Positions 9,898 through 18,194 of a DNA stretch of 64,000 bases are shown here, in pieces. Positions within the stretch are counted from its first letter, which is position 1, and each line of letters begins with the position of its first letter. The translations under genes and the position numbers were made by a program. Origin of the DNA: Cognatishimia sp. F0-27. Its GTDB lineage: Bacteria > Pseudomonadota > Alphaproteobacteria > Rhodobacterales > Rhodobacteraceae. Location: the NCBI RefSeq assembly GCF_020667845.1, contig NZ_JAFMPQ010000008.1:62001-126000 (forward strand), read 5' to 3'. The notes under the pieces are model-generated. The model ran no database searches and was not told where the DNA came from. It saw only the letters and a program-made list of their open reading frames with translations.

Positions 9898-10588
9898 AAG
9901 CCGCCCGCTCCGCCGTCTGGCGCACTGCCATGACCGCTGCATTCACGATCAGAGCCAGCATCAGAAGCACAACTCCCAGCGCCAGCGCCAGATGCAGATT
10001 GCCCTTGGAGGTCTCCAGCGCGATTGTCGTCGTCATGACCCTTGTGACGTGGTTGATATTGCCGCCCACGATGAGCACCGCACCAACCTCTGCAACCGCC
10101 CGGCCAAAACCCGCGAGCGCCACGGTCAGCAGCGCGTAGCGCGCATCCCATAACAGCGCCGCGATCCGGTCGTGCCAGCGCACGCCGAGCGAGGCGAATT
10201 GTTCGGCATATTGGCCGTCGAGATCCTCGACCACCTGACGCGTCAGGGCGGCGATGATCGGCGTGACCAGCACGGTCTGCGCAATGATCATGGCCGTGGG
10301 CGTATAGAGCAGGCCCAAAACGCCAAACGGCCCCGAGGCCGAGAGCGCAAGATAGACCATGAGCCCGACCACAACCGGCGGCAATCCCATCAGCGCGTTG
10401 AGCAAAAGCGCCACGCCCCCGCGCCCCGGAAACCGCAGGGCGCCAACCGCCGCACCGAGCGGAAAGCCGATGATGCAGGACAGCGCCACGGCGGTCAGCG
10501 TCACACGCAAAGACAGAAGCACAATGGCCCAGAGGTCCGGATCACCGGATGCGATCAACCCCAAAGCTTGCACCAGCGCATCCAACAT
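9890..10588 (-). CDS. tupB: tungstate ABC transporter permease
   Basis: The 232-residue inner-membrane permease has about five hydrophobic segments and the MetI-like permease motif around EQFASLGVRWHDRIAALLWDARYAL. The GRAVAEVGAVLIVGGNINHVTRVMTT stretch is characteristic of tungstate permeases. It is the first gene of the tupBCA run, so the operon promoter should lie between 10589 and the divergent protease gene. Confidence 0.93.
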   Translation of the reverse strand: MLDALVQALGLIASGDPDLWAIVLLSLRVTLTAVALSCIIGFPLGAAVGALRFPGRGGVALLLNALMGLPPVVVGLMVYLALSASGPFGVLGLLYTPTAMIIAQTVLVTPIIAALTRQVVEDLDGQYAEQFASLGVRWHDRIAALLWDARYALLTVALAGFGRAVAEVGAVLIVGGNINHVTRVMTTTIALETSKGNLHLALALGVVLLMLALIVNAAVMAVRQTAERAAYA

Positions 10589-10783
10589 GACTGTCTTTTC
10601 TCCCTATCGCGGGAAAAAATGCACCAAAACACATAAAAGTGCCATGCCTTTCTTTACGACTTTGGTCGGATCGCCCCGGTCGCAGACAGGGTATGGTTTT
10701 CGTTCGTTGACAGGATGACCCGTCGTAACCCACCATCAGATCACTCATTTGCTGCTCTCAATTCTTTGCCACAGGGGGTTTTC
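10589..10783. promoter_or_regulatory. divergent region between tupB and the protease cassette
   Basis: This 195-base gap drives tupBCA leftward and the protease-cytochrome-OmpA cassette rightward. It is less GC-rich than the flanks, with A-rich runs around 10612-10635. No riboswitch fold or known operator was recognised; a TTGACA at about 10707 lacks a convincing -10 at the right spacing. Confidence 0.35.
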
Positions 10784-12940
10784 ATGCGCTTTTTTGCTGT
10801 CGCCGCGGCCTTCGCGGCATGTTTTGCCGCCAGCGCTCTGCCCGCGCAGGACTTCGTGGGGTTTGACCGTGCGAGCTTTGGGAGCGTTGTGTTGAAGCGC
10901 AATCAGACTGCGGGGGCGGGCGACGTCTCGCTCGAACTGTCGGTCGGCAGCTACAACAACGAGTCGATCACCAATTATTCGGATGACAGCATCTTTGCCC
11001 GGATCGGCCTGTCGGTCGGGCGGCTCGACATCCTGACCGACAACGGCGTATTTCCCTGCACCGCCTTCATCGTGTCCAGCAGGCATGTGCTGACGAATTA
11101 CCACTGCGTGCCCGGCATTCTCGACAATGAGCGCGCCCGCGCCACGCGGATCGATGCGGTGCAGTTTGTCGCCGGATACACCCAGACCGGGGTCGAGGAA
11201 GGCACGCAGAAATTTGTCGTGCTGCCCAACCCGGTCGAGGCGCATCAGGATCTCGATTACGCGCTGCTTGAGGTGATCGGCAATCCGTCTGCCGATTACG
11301 GGATGCTGGAGTTGTCAGACCGCACCCCGCGCGACGGCGATCCCTATTGGGTGATCGGACACCCGATGGGCGAAGCGCAGCGGATCAGCCGCGAGCAGTG
11401 CCGCGCCAACCGTCCCGCCGTCTCGGGCGCGCGCCTTCTGCACACCTGTGACACGCTGCCCGGCAATTCCGGCTCGCCGGTGATCGATGCATCGTTGCAA
11501 AAGGTGGTCGGTCTGCATCATGCGGGCTCCAAGAAGGACAGCGTGAATTTCGCGATCCCGATGCACGCGATCATCGCACGCTCCGAGGTGCTGGAGGCGG
11601 CGCTGCGCGCGCCCGGCGGCGGCACGGTGAGACCGCCCGTCACCGACGCCAGCCCGCCGCCCGTGGATCCCGGCCCGGTCGTCACGCCCGATGCACCGGA
11701 AGCCAATATCTGCGACACGCTGTATGCCGAAGCCAAGAATTTCGGGCGCTGCTTTGCCTATGAGGCCTATATCCAGCGCTGTGACGCGCATACCTTCGCG
11801 CCCTTTGCCGCCGCCTTCATCGCCGATCAGTGCAGCGCGCCGGAGACTCCGGTGGAGAAACCGCCCGCGCCAATGGCCAAGGCGCCGCTGCGTCCGTGGT
11901 GCGCCAATGGCGGGCTGAACGCGACCGAGCGCGCGATCTGCGGCAGCGAATGGCTGGCCGGGCTCGACGCAGATCTTGAGCGCGCCTATCGCACCCAGTC
12001 CGGCAAGGCCACGGCGGCGCAGCAGCGCGCGTGGATCGCCAATACCCGCAACGCCTGCGGCAGCAACGAGACCTGCATCGGGCGCGAGACCTCCTCGCGG
12101 GTGGCCTATCTCACGGCGCCCGTCGCGGCCCCGCCGCCATCGGGTGGCGCGGATTATCGGCTTGTGCGCGGCAATTACCAACTGCCCAGCGGTCAGTGCT
12201 ATATCGTGACCGCCTCACGCGCGAGTGTGGCCGAGGCGCGGGCCTTCGTGCGGCAGTGGTTTGCAGGGCGTAACGGCGTGCGCATCTTCCAGTCGCAGAA
12301 CGGCTTTTTCGGCATCACCGTGGAGACGATTGCCACCTCCCGGAGCGATTGGCGGCTGAACCAGCTCAAGTCGCAAGGCGCGATTCCCGGTGACAGCTTC
12401 TGTTCCTCCGGGCGGCTCTATGTGGCGGAGGTCGTCCGCGCGGCGGGCGGCGGCGACGCTGGCGGTGGACGCGTGATGTATGCGGACAACAACGCCGATG
12501 GCGGGCTGAACGTCCGCTCCGGCCCCGGCACGCAGTTCAATGACTTCACCGAAATCGCGCCGGGCACGGCACTCACGGTGCGGCGCAGCTCCGGCAACTG
12601 GTCCAATGTCACGCTCCCAAACGGGCGCGAGGGCTGGGTCTACACGCCGCTGCTGACCGCGACGAAACCCTATGTGCAGCAGTGTTCCGCCCGTGTGGTG
12701 CGGCTCGATCCGCGCAATTGGGGCGGCTCCAACAGCTATCTCAACATGCGCGACAAACCCTCGACCGCCGCGCGCAAAGTGTCCGAAGTCTACCTCGACG
12801 ACAGCGTCCGCGTGCTCGCACAGCGCGATGGCTGGGCGCGGATCGCCTGCGTGTCCGGCGGATGCACCAACCCCAACAACGGACAAGCCCGGGCAACCGG
12901 CTGGTCCAGCGCAAAATTCCTTTCAATCCGATGCAATTGA
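10784..12940 (+). CDS. secreted trypsin-like serine protease with LprI-like, SPOR-like and SH3 domains
   Basis: The 718-residue exported protein has a signal peptide (residues 1-22). A trypsin-like domain (about 70-270) shows the full triad: H107 in LTNYHC, D158 in LDYALLEV and S229 in GNSGSP. Next come a Cys-rich helical segment (about 308-350, with an AYEAYI motif), a lysozyme-inhibitor LprI-like Cys-rich domain (about 372-443) and a SPOR-like stretch (about 457-550). A bacterial SH3 domain follows (about 564-625, LNVRSGPGTQF), then a second SH3-like domain with cysteines (about 634-716). Start ATG 10784 was chosen because it begins the signal peptide. The SH3 and SPOR parts suggest peptidoglycan binding. 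It is the first gene of a three-gene envelope cassette. Confidence 0.85.
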   Translation: MRFFAVAAAFAACFAASALPAQDFVGFDRASFGSVVLKRNQTAGAGDVSLELSVGSYNNESITNYSDDSIFARIGLSVGRLDILTDNGVFPCTAFIVSSRHVLTNYHCVPGILDNERARATRIDAVQFVAGYTQTGVEEGTQKFVVLPNPVEAHQDLDYALLEVIGNPSADYGMLELSDRTPRDGDPYWVIGHPMGEAQRISREQCRANRPAVSGARLLHTCDTLPGNSGSPVIDASLQKVVGLHHAGSKKDSVNFAIPMHAIIARSEVLEAALRAPGGGTVRPPVTDASPPPVDPGPVVTPDAPEANICDTLYAEAKNFGRCFAYEAYIQRCDAHTFAPFAAAFIADQCSAPETPVEKPPAPMAKAPLRPWCANGGLNATERAICGSEWLAGLDADLERAYRTQSGKATAAQQRAWIANTRNACGSNETCIGRETSSRVAYLTAPVAAPPPSGGADYRLVRGNYQLPSGQCYIVTASRASVAEARAFVRQWFAGRNGVRIFQSQNGFFGITVETIATSRSDWRLNQLKSQGAIPGDSFCSSGRLYVAEVVRAAGGGDAGGGRVMYADNNADGGLNVRSGPGTQFNDFTEIAPGTALTVRRSSGNWSNVTLPNGREGWVYTPLLTATKPYVQQCSARVVRLDPRNWGGSNSYLNMRDKPSTAARKVSEVYLDDSVRVLAQRDGWARIACVSGGCTNPNNGQARATGWSSAKFLSIRCN

Positions 12941-12992
12941 CGCCGGCGGTCTGCACCAGGCCGGCGGTTCCAGAACGATCAGGAGAGCCGAC

Positions 12993-15386
12993 ATGACATT
13001 TTCAGATTTCCTCCGCAGCACGGCCCTTGTCGCCGCAACCTTCATCGCGGGCCCCGCGCTCGCGCAAGACGATCAGGCCCCGCCGATGATGGATCTGCCG
13101 ATGGATGCCACGGCGGAGGAGCAGGCCGCCTTTGCCGTGCTCGACAAGCATTGCGCGCGCTGCCATCAGGAAGGCGCGCTCAAGGAAGGGCTGACCAAGC
13201 CGAAATCCGGGTTCGGCCATGTGCTCGACATCCGCCGCCTCGCGCAGGATCCCAAATTTGTGCTGCATGGCAAGCCGGACGCCTCCAAGCTGCATCAGGT
13301 CATGCTGCCCTCCGCGGCCCCACCGATGCCGGACGATTGCTCCTATGACAATCTCGACTGCTTCCCGACGCAGGCGGAGATCGAGACCGTGCAGATGTGG
13401 ATCACCTCTCTTGCCGATCAGGCCCCGCCCGCCCGCGAAATCGTCACCATGGCGGAGATGTTCGAGGCCGCGCATCAGGATCTTCAGAAACAACCCACCA
13501 ACCGCCAGGACCGGATCCGCTACCTGTCGTTGCGCCCGGTGCATAACGACACCGATGTGAGCGCCGAGAACCTCGAAGGCTACCGGCAGGCGACGATCAA
13601 GCTGATCAATGCGATGAGCTGGAACCCGACGCCGTTCAAGTTCGAGCCGGTGGACGAGCATCAGACGCTGATCCGGATCTTCCTGCCGGATATCGACTGG
13701 GACGCGGCCAACTGGCACCGGCTCGAGGAGCTTTACCCTTACGGCGTGACCTCCAGCGTCGACGCACATCTGCAACAGCTTCAGCACCTCAGCGGCAGCC
13801 AGATCCCGGTGATCCGCGCCGATTGGTTTGCGGCCACAGCACCCGTCTCGCCGCTCTATTACGACCTGCTCGGCATGCCCGACACGGTGCAGGGACTGGA
13901 GCGGATGATCGGCCTCGACATGGTCCGCAACATCAAAAACGAACAGGTGATCCGCGCCGGGTTTCAGGACAGCGGCGTCTCCACTCATAACCGGCTGATC
14001 GAACGCCACGCGCTTGGCACCGGGTTTTTCTGGACGTCGTATGATTTTGCGGGCTCCAAGGCGCGGCAGAGCTTCTTTGAATACCCGCTTGGTCCCAAGG
14101 AAGCGTTTGGCGAAGAGCTGTCCTTCGAGCATGACGGCGGCGAGAGCATCTTTACCCTGCCCAATGGCTTTCACGCCTATTACCTCAACACCGCCGATGG
14201 CGCGCGTCTCGATGTGGGCCCGACCCAGATCGTGCGCGATGACGATTATACTGATGGCACCGGCGAGGTGGTGAACGGCATTTCCTGCATCTCGTGTCAT
14301 TCGCGCGGCATCCGCTTCAACGAAGACAAGGTCCGCGACGTGGCGATGGCCAACCGCGCGCTCTCCCCTGCGCAGCGTCAGACAATCGACGCGCTCTACC
14401 CCGGACAGCCGGCGGTGGATGCGATCATGAAGCAGGACATGGACCAGTTCTTTGGCGCGATGCGCTCCGCCGGGCTTGACCCGGAGCGCACGGCGGGCGG
14501 GCTTGAGCCGGTGCGCGGGCTCTTTGTCTATCACGTCGATCAGTTCGTCGATTTTGCGCAGGCCGCCAACGAACTGGGCCTGACCGAAGACGAGCTGCGC
14601 TCGCGCGTCGCTTTTGTCGGGCACGATCTTGCCTCGATGATGACCCGGCTCGACCAGTCGCCGATTGCGCGCGACGAATGGGCGATGGCCTATGCCGCGC
14701 TGCTGCCCAAGGTCACCGATTACCAACCGATCCTGACGGATGCGCCGGTGCCCGACACGCTGAGCTATTCGGTGCAGCAAGTGGTCGGCGCGCGCCATGT
14801 GCAGGCCGCTGCCCCTGCAAAACGCGAAGCGCCGGACACGTATGACGATGCGCGCGATGTGGCCCAGCACAAGCCTGCCGATCATTCGGTGCCGACCCGC
14901 TCGCATCTCACCGTCTATACCGATCAGCCGACCTACAAGGTGGGTGAGGCGCTCAAGGTGATCATCGAGCCGCGCCACGATTGCCGGCTGACCCTGATTT
15001 CAGTCGATGACAAGCATCGCTCCTGCGTGCTCTACCCCTTCCCCGGACTGGAGGACATCGTGATCCCGGGCGGCACGCAATACATCTTCCCGCCACGCGG
15101 TGGGCTGCGCACCACCGAAGCGGGTCTCGAGACGATCATCGCGATCTGCAACGGGGGCGACAAGGCGATCGGGCTGGAGACGCGTGACACGTCGAAGGTC
15201 TCCTGTGACGCGAACCACCGCACGCAGGACGACGTAACCTACCGCGATATCGTGCAGGAAACGCTGGTGCTCGATCTCAATGACGACGCCAAGGTAACGG
15301 ATGCGGGCGTGCAATACCGCGCCACCTCCGATCACAACCCCGACGTGGCCAAGGCGCGCATCACGGTTCCCGTGACCGATCACTGA
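12993..15386 (+). CDS. large exported protein with two c-type haem motifs and DUF4384-like C-terminus
   Basis: The 797-residue product has a signal peptide (residues 1-24, GPALAQ). Two haem-attachment motifs are seen: C54-A-R-C-H58 in a cytochrome-c-like N-terminal domain and C432-I-S-C-H436 in the middle. The segment between them is not recognised. The C-terminus (about 637-730, YTDQPTYKVGEALKVIIEP onward) resembles DUF4384, a domain found in envelope and caspase-linked proteins. Residues 756-762 (ETLVLDL) recur in the next gene's product. It lies 52 bases after the protease gene and probably shares its transcript. A periplasmic redox or structural role is likely; the substrate is unknown. 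Confidence 0.8.
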   Translation: MTFSDFLRSTALVAATFIAGPALAQDDQAPPMMDLPMDATAEEQAAFAVLDKHCARCHQEGALKEGLTKPKSGFGHVLDIRRLAQDPKFVLHGKPDASKLHQVMLPSAAPPMPDDCSYDNLDCFPTQAEIETVQMWITSLADQAPPAREIVTMAEMFEAAHQDLQKQPTNRQDRIRYLSLRPVHNDTDVSAENLEGYRQATIKLINAMSWNPTPFKFEPVDEHQTLIRIFLPDIDWDAANWHRLEELYPYGVTSSVDAHLQQLQHLSGSQIPVIRADWFAATAPVSPLYYDLLGMPDTVQGLERMIGLDMVRNIKNEQVIRAGFQDSGVSTHNRLIERHALGTGFFWTSYDFAGSKARQSFFEYPLGPKEAFGEELSFEHDGGESIFTLPNGFHAYYLNTADGARLDVGPTQIVRDDDYTDGTGEVVNGISCISCHSRGIRFNEDKVRDVAMANRALSPAQRQTIDALYPGQPAVDAIMKQDMDQFFGAMRSAGLDPERTAGGLEPVRGLFVYHVDQFVDFAQAANELGLTEDELRSRVAFVGHDLASMMTRLDQSPIARDEWAMAYAALLPKVTDYQPILTDAPVPDTLSYSVQQVVGARHVQAAAPAKREAPDTYDDARDVAQHKPADHSVPTRSHLTVYTDQPTYKVGEALKVIIEPRHDCRLTLISVDDKHRSCVLYPFPGLEDIVIPGGTQYIFPPRGGLRTTEAGLETIIAICNGGDKAIGLETRDTSKVSCDANHRTQDDVTYRDIVQETLVLDLNDDAKVTDAGVQYRATSDHNPDVAKARITVPVTDH

Positions 15387-15479
15387 GCGCCTGACCGGGG
15401 CGCGGCTTTGTGCCCCGGTCGCTTGTCCGTCTCTCAAAACCCGTCCCATCCGCCTGCAATCACCCGAAAGGGGCCCAAG

Positions 15480-16220
15480 ATGAAACCGCTCCTGACTGCC
15501 CTCTCTTTCGCACTCGTCACCGCTCTGCCACTCGCGGCTCCGTCCCCGGCACCCGCGCAGGTCTTCATTCCCGGCGAAGACGACACCATCACCATTGAAC
15601 GCGCGCCGCGTGACCCGCTGGCTGCCTGCCTTCTGAACGCCGATAGCCAGAATTGTGCGGCAGCAGCACTGTCGACGCAGAACGAGAGCGGCGGCATGGT
15701 CTTTGAGTCCACCGCTGACATCGCCTACGAGACGCTGGTGCTCGATCTCGACGAGGGCAAGGTGACCAAGACCGACGCCCCGCCCCCCGCGCCCGTGGAT
15801 TATGCCGAGCCGAAACCGAAGGATCACGGGCGCGTGGCGCTCCCCTCCGTCGCGATCACCATCGAGTTCGACTACAACTCTCATCTCGTGCGCGGCGATC
15901 AGCGCGGCAAGCTCGCCTCTCTGATCAAGGCGATGCAGGATCCCGCCTTGCAAGGCGCGCAATATGCGGTGATCGGCCATACGGATGCAAAGGGGTCCTT
16001 TGCCTATAACTGCGACCTGAGCCGACGCCGCGCCGCAGAAGTGACCCGCGCGCTGGAAGCCAATTACGTGCTCACGCCGCTCTATCCTGTTGGGTTCGGG
16101 GAATACGTGCTCAAGGACGCCGCCTACCCCGATGCGGCCGCCAACCGGCGCGTGACATTCCTGCGGCTGCCCGATCATGCGGGCGAGGTTCTGCGCACCG
16201 CCCAATCGGTTTGCGGCTGA
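15480..16220 (+). CDS. OmpA family protein of the protease-cytochrome cassette
   Basis: The 246-residue product has a signal peptide (about residues 1-27, SPAPAQ). A linker contains ETLVLDL (84-90), and the C-terminal OmpA domain (about 118-235) has the peptidoglycan-binding pattern IGHTDAKGS, LSRRRAAEV and NRRV. Such domains anchor envelope proteins non-covalently to diaminopimelate-containing peptidoglycan. The linker motif matches residues 756-762 of the upstream di-haem protein. Start ATG 15480 follows AAAGGGGCCCAAG. The gene ends the cassette. Confidence 0.85.
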   Translation: MKPLLTALSFALVTALPLAAPSPAPAQVFIPGEDDTITIERAPRDPLAACLLNADSQNCAAAALSTQNESGGMVFESTADIAYETLVLDLDEGKVTKTDAPPPAPVDYAEPKPKDHGRVALPSVAITIEFDYNSHLVRGDQRGKLASLIKAMQDPALQGAQYAVIGHTDAKGSFAYNCDLSRRRAAEVTRALEANYVLTPLYPVGFGEYVLKDAAYPDAAANRRVTFLRLPDHAGEVLRTAQSVCG

Positions 16221-16778
16221 GCGCCGTCTTCTCGCCTCATGCGGCCACGCCCAGCGCGTGTCGCGCATCTGCCAGCGCAGTCTTGAACCGGGGGTCGTGC
16301 CTGGCGCCCAGGACCGAACCGAACAGCGCCTTGTATCCGCCGCATCGAGGTCCTGCCGCCCCGAAAGATCTTGAGAGCATAGGCATGCACCGCTCGCCAT
16401 GCGTTGCATCTTGGCGTGACTCCGCGCGAGGACGGGCCTTTGCTTCGCCGTTGCTTGGCGTACCGTGTCACTGACCGCCACCCGCCGACCGATGGCTTGA
16501 GGGGCGGCGCCTTGTTTCGGAGCCTCTACCGGGCCGCGCCCACCGCCCGTCGGCAAACAGAGGGCACGCCCTTTGGCGGCGTCGCCAATCCGGACCCGCA
16601 TGGCCCCTTTCGGCACAGGGCCTCACAGCCCAGCCATCCCCGATTTGAGCCCCCGCCTGTCCGGCAAGCGGGCGCATCGAGACGGGCCCCGGCGTTTCGC
16701 CTGTCTCCGACGCGCGGTTTTCGGCACAAACGCTCGGTCCGGCGGCCAAGGACCAGACCGATCAAGGCCGGCCATCGC
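16221..16778. other. 558-base region without a firm gene
   Basis: This gap lies between the OmpA gene and the convergent GlcD-like gene. The only coding-like signal is a short minus-strand frame at 16237-16380, listed separately. Longer frames across it on either strand give low-complexity Arg/Pro-rich translations without recognisable motifs. No terminator with a T-run was seen. Confidence 0.5.
16237..16380 (-). pseudogene. possible gene remnant or 47-residue ORF
   Basis: A minus-strand frame from ATG 16380 to TGA 16237 encodes 47 residues. Its second half (GYKALFGSVLGARHDPRF, then KTALADARHALGVAA) has ordinary protein composition, unlike the other frames here, and looks like the C-terminal helix of a larger protein. 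The frame is closed upstream by a stop near 16470. It may be the tail of a decayed gene or a small real gene; I do not recognise the family. Confidence 0.25.
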
Positions 16779-18194
16779 TCAGATGGGGATGACAGCACCC
16801 GGGTTCAGGATCCCGCGTGGATCCAGCGCCGATTTGATCGCCCGCATGCTATCGAGCGCCACCGCGTCCTTGCGGCGCTGCATCGAACTCAGCTTCGTGC
16901 GTCCAATCCCATGCTCGGCGGAAAACGACCCGCCAAAGGACATGAGCACGTCTTCCACAGCTTCAACCAGCATATCCTTGTGCGCATCCGCCGTCTCACC
17001 GGGCCAGACAGAATAATGGATGTTCCCATCACCCAGATGTGCAACGACAACCGAGGCCGCTTGCGGATCGACCGCGTCCAACCGGGCATCGAGCGCTGCA
17101 AGCGCGGGCTCCACGTCATCAAGCGCCACGGCGAGGTCACAGACAATGGCGCCGGGCTGCGACAGCGAGACCTCTGCCGCGGATTCACGAATGGCCCAGA
17201 ACTGCGCGCGCTGCGCTTCGGACTGCGCCACCACCGCATCCAGAATCGCTCCGTCTTCCATCATTTTGGTCAGGACCGCTTCCATATATCCCGCAAGCAC
17301 AGGCCGTCCGTCGAAATCCTCCGCCATGTCACGCTCTGCGGTTCCGGCAAGCTCCACCAAAACCGTCACGGGCTGCGGCTTCGACAGGACCGGGCGGATT
17401 TCCGGGTGAAGCTGGCCATGCGCCTCCAGGAACCGCGGCGACATGTATTCAAACGCCTCGACCGCGCCGCCCGAGACATCCTGGAGAAGGTTGAGCAGCT
17501 CCAGCGCCTCTCCCAACGTCCGCAAACCGACAAAGCCCGTTGCGCGCGCCACCGGTTTTTGCACCAGCTTGAGCATGGCGCGGGTGATGATCCCGAGCGT
17601 GCCCTCTGCGCCTATCAACAGGTGCCGAAGATCATAGCCCGAGTTGTTCTTGTGCAGCGCCGAGGTCAGATCCATGACCCGGCCATCGGCCATCACGGCC
17701 TCCAGACCAAGCACCAGATCGCGGGTATTGCCGTAGCGCAGCACGTTGCTGCCCCCGGCATTGGTCGACAAAAGCCCGCCAATCCGCGCCGATCCGCGGG
17801 CGCCGAAGGTCATCGGGAAGGCGAGCTTGTGCTCTGCGCAGGCATCGTGCAGGTCGCTCAGGATGACCCCGGCCTCGACCTCGGCCACGCGGGCACGTGG
17901 CCGGATTTTCGGCGCTGCATTGAGACGCTCCATGGACAGCATCACGGCGCCCTGCCCGCTGGTGCCGCCCGCCAGTCCGGTGTTGCCGCTGATCGGGACC
18001 ACAGGCTGTGACGCATCATGGCAAAGCGCCATCACCGCCGACACCTCCGCCGTGCTGCCCGGGCGCACGACGCATAGCGGCGTCCAGCGATAGGCCCCGG
18101 TCCAGTCCCGGGACCATGGCGCGCAATCCGATCCCGTCAGCACGTGGTGCGCGCCGAGACAATCGCGAAACCGGGAAATCAGCGCGTCGCTCAT
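16779..18194 (-). CDS. FAD-binding oxidoreductase (GlcD / D-2-hydroxyacid dehydrogenase-like)
   Basis: The 471-residue flavoprotein has an FAD_binding_4 domain with PISGNTGLAGGTSG, GLLSTNAGGSNVLRYGNTRD and LIGAEGTLGIIT. It also has an FAD-oxidase C domain with VVAHLGDGNIHYSVWP, SAEHGIGRTK and LDPRGILNPGAV. Relatives oxidise D-lactate, glycolate or D-2-hydroxyglutarate and pass electrons to quinone or cytochrome c. Start ATG 18194 overlaps the stop of the DUF4198 gene by four bases; a longer frame to 18305 lies inside that gene. A paralogue is at 43979. Confidence 0.9.
   Translation of the reverse strand: MSDALISRFRDCLGAHHVLTGSDCAPWSRDWTGAYRWTPLCVVRPGSTAEVSAVMALCHDASQPVVPISGNTGLAGGTSGQGAVMLSMERLNAAPKIRPRARVAEVEAGVILSDLHDACAEHKLAFPMTFGARGSARIGGLLSTNAGGSNVLRYGNTRDLVLGLEAVMADGRVMDLTSALHKNNSGYDLRHLLIGAEGTLGIITRAMLKLVQKPVARATGFVGLRTLGEALELLNLLQDVSGGAVEAFEYMSPRFLEAHGQLHPEIRPVLSKPQPVTVLVELAGTAERDMAEDFDGRPVLAGYMEAVLTKMMEDGAILDAVVAQSEAQRAQFWAIRESAAEVSLSQPGAIVCDLAVALDDVEPALAALDARLDAVDPQAASVVVAHLGDGNIHYSVWPGETADAHKDMLVEAVEDVLMSFGGSFSAEHGIGRTKLSSMQRRKDAVALDSMRAIKSALDPRGILNPGAVIPI

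Noticed and set aside
10589-10783. Molybdenum/tungsten cofactor riboswitch upstream of tupB
   Set aside because: No fold or conserved core of that riboswitch could be recognised in the gap.
15000-16616. Long minus-strand frame over the OmpA gene and its neighbour
   Set aside because: It is a GC-driven shadow of the plus-strand OmpA and di-haem genes, with His/Arg-rich composition.
16404-18011. 535-residue plus-strand frame antisense to the GlcD-like gene
   Set aside because: The minus-strand flavoprotein has full family motifs; this frame is its shadow.
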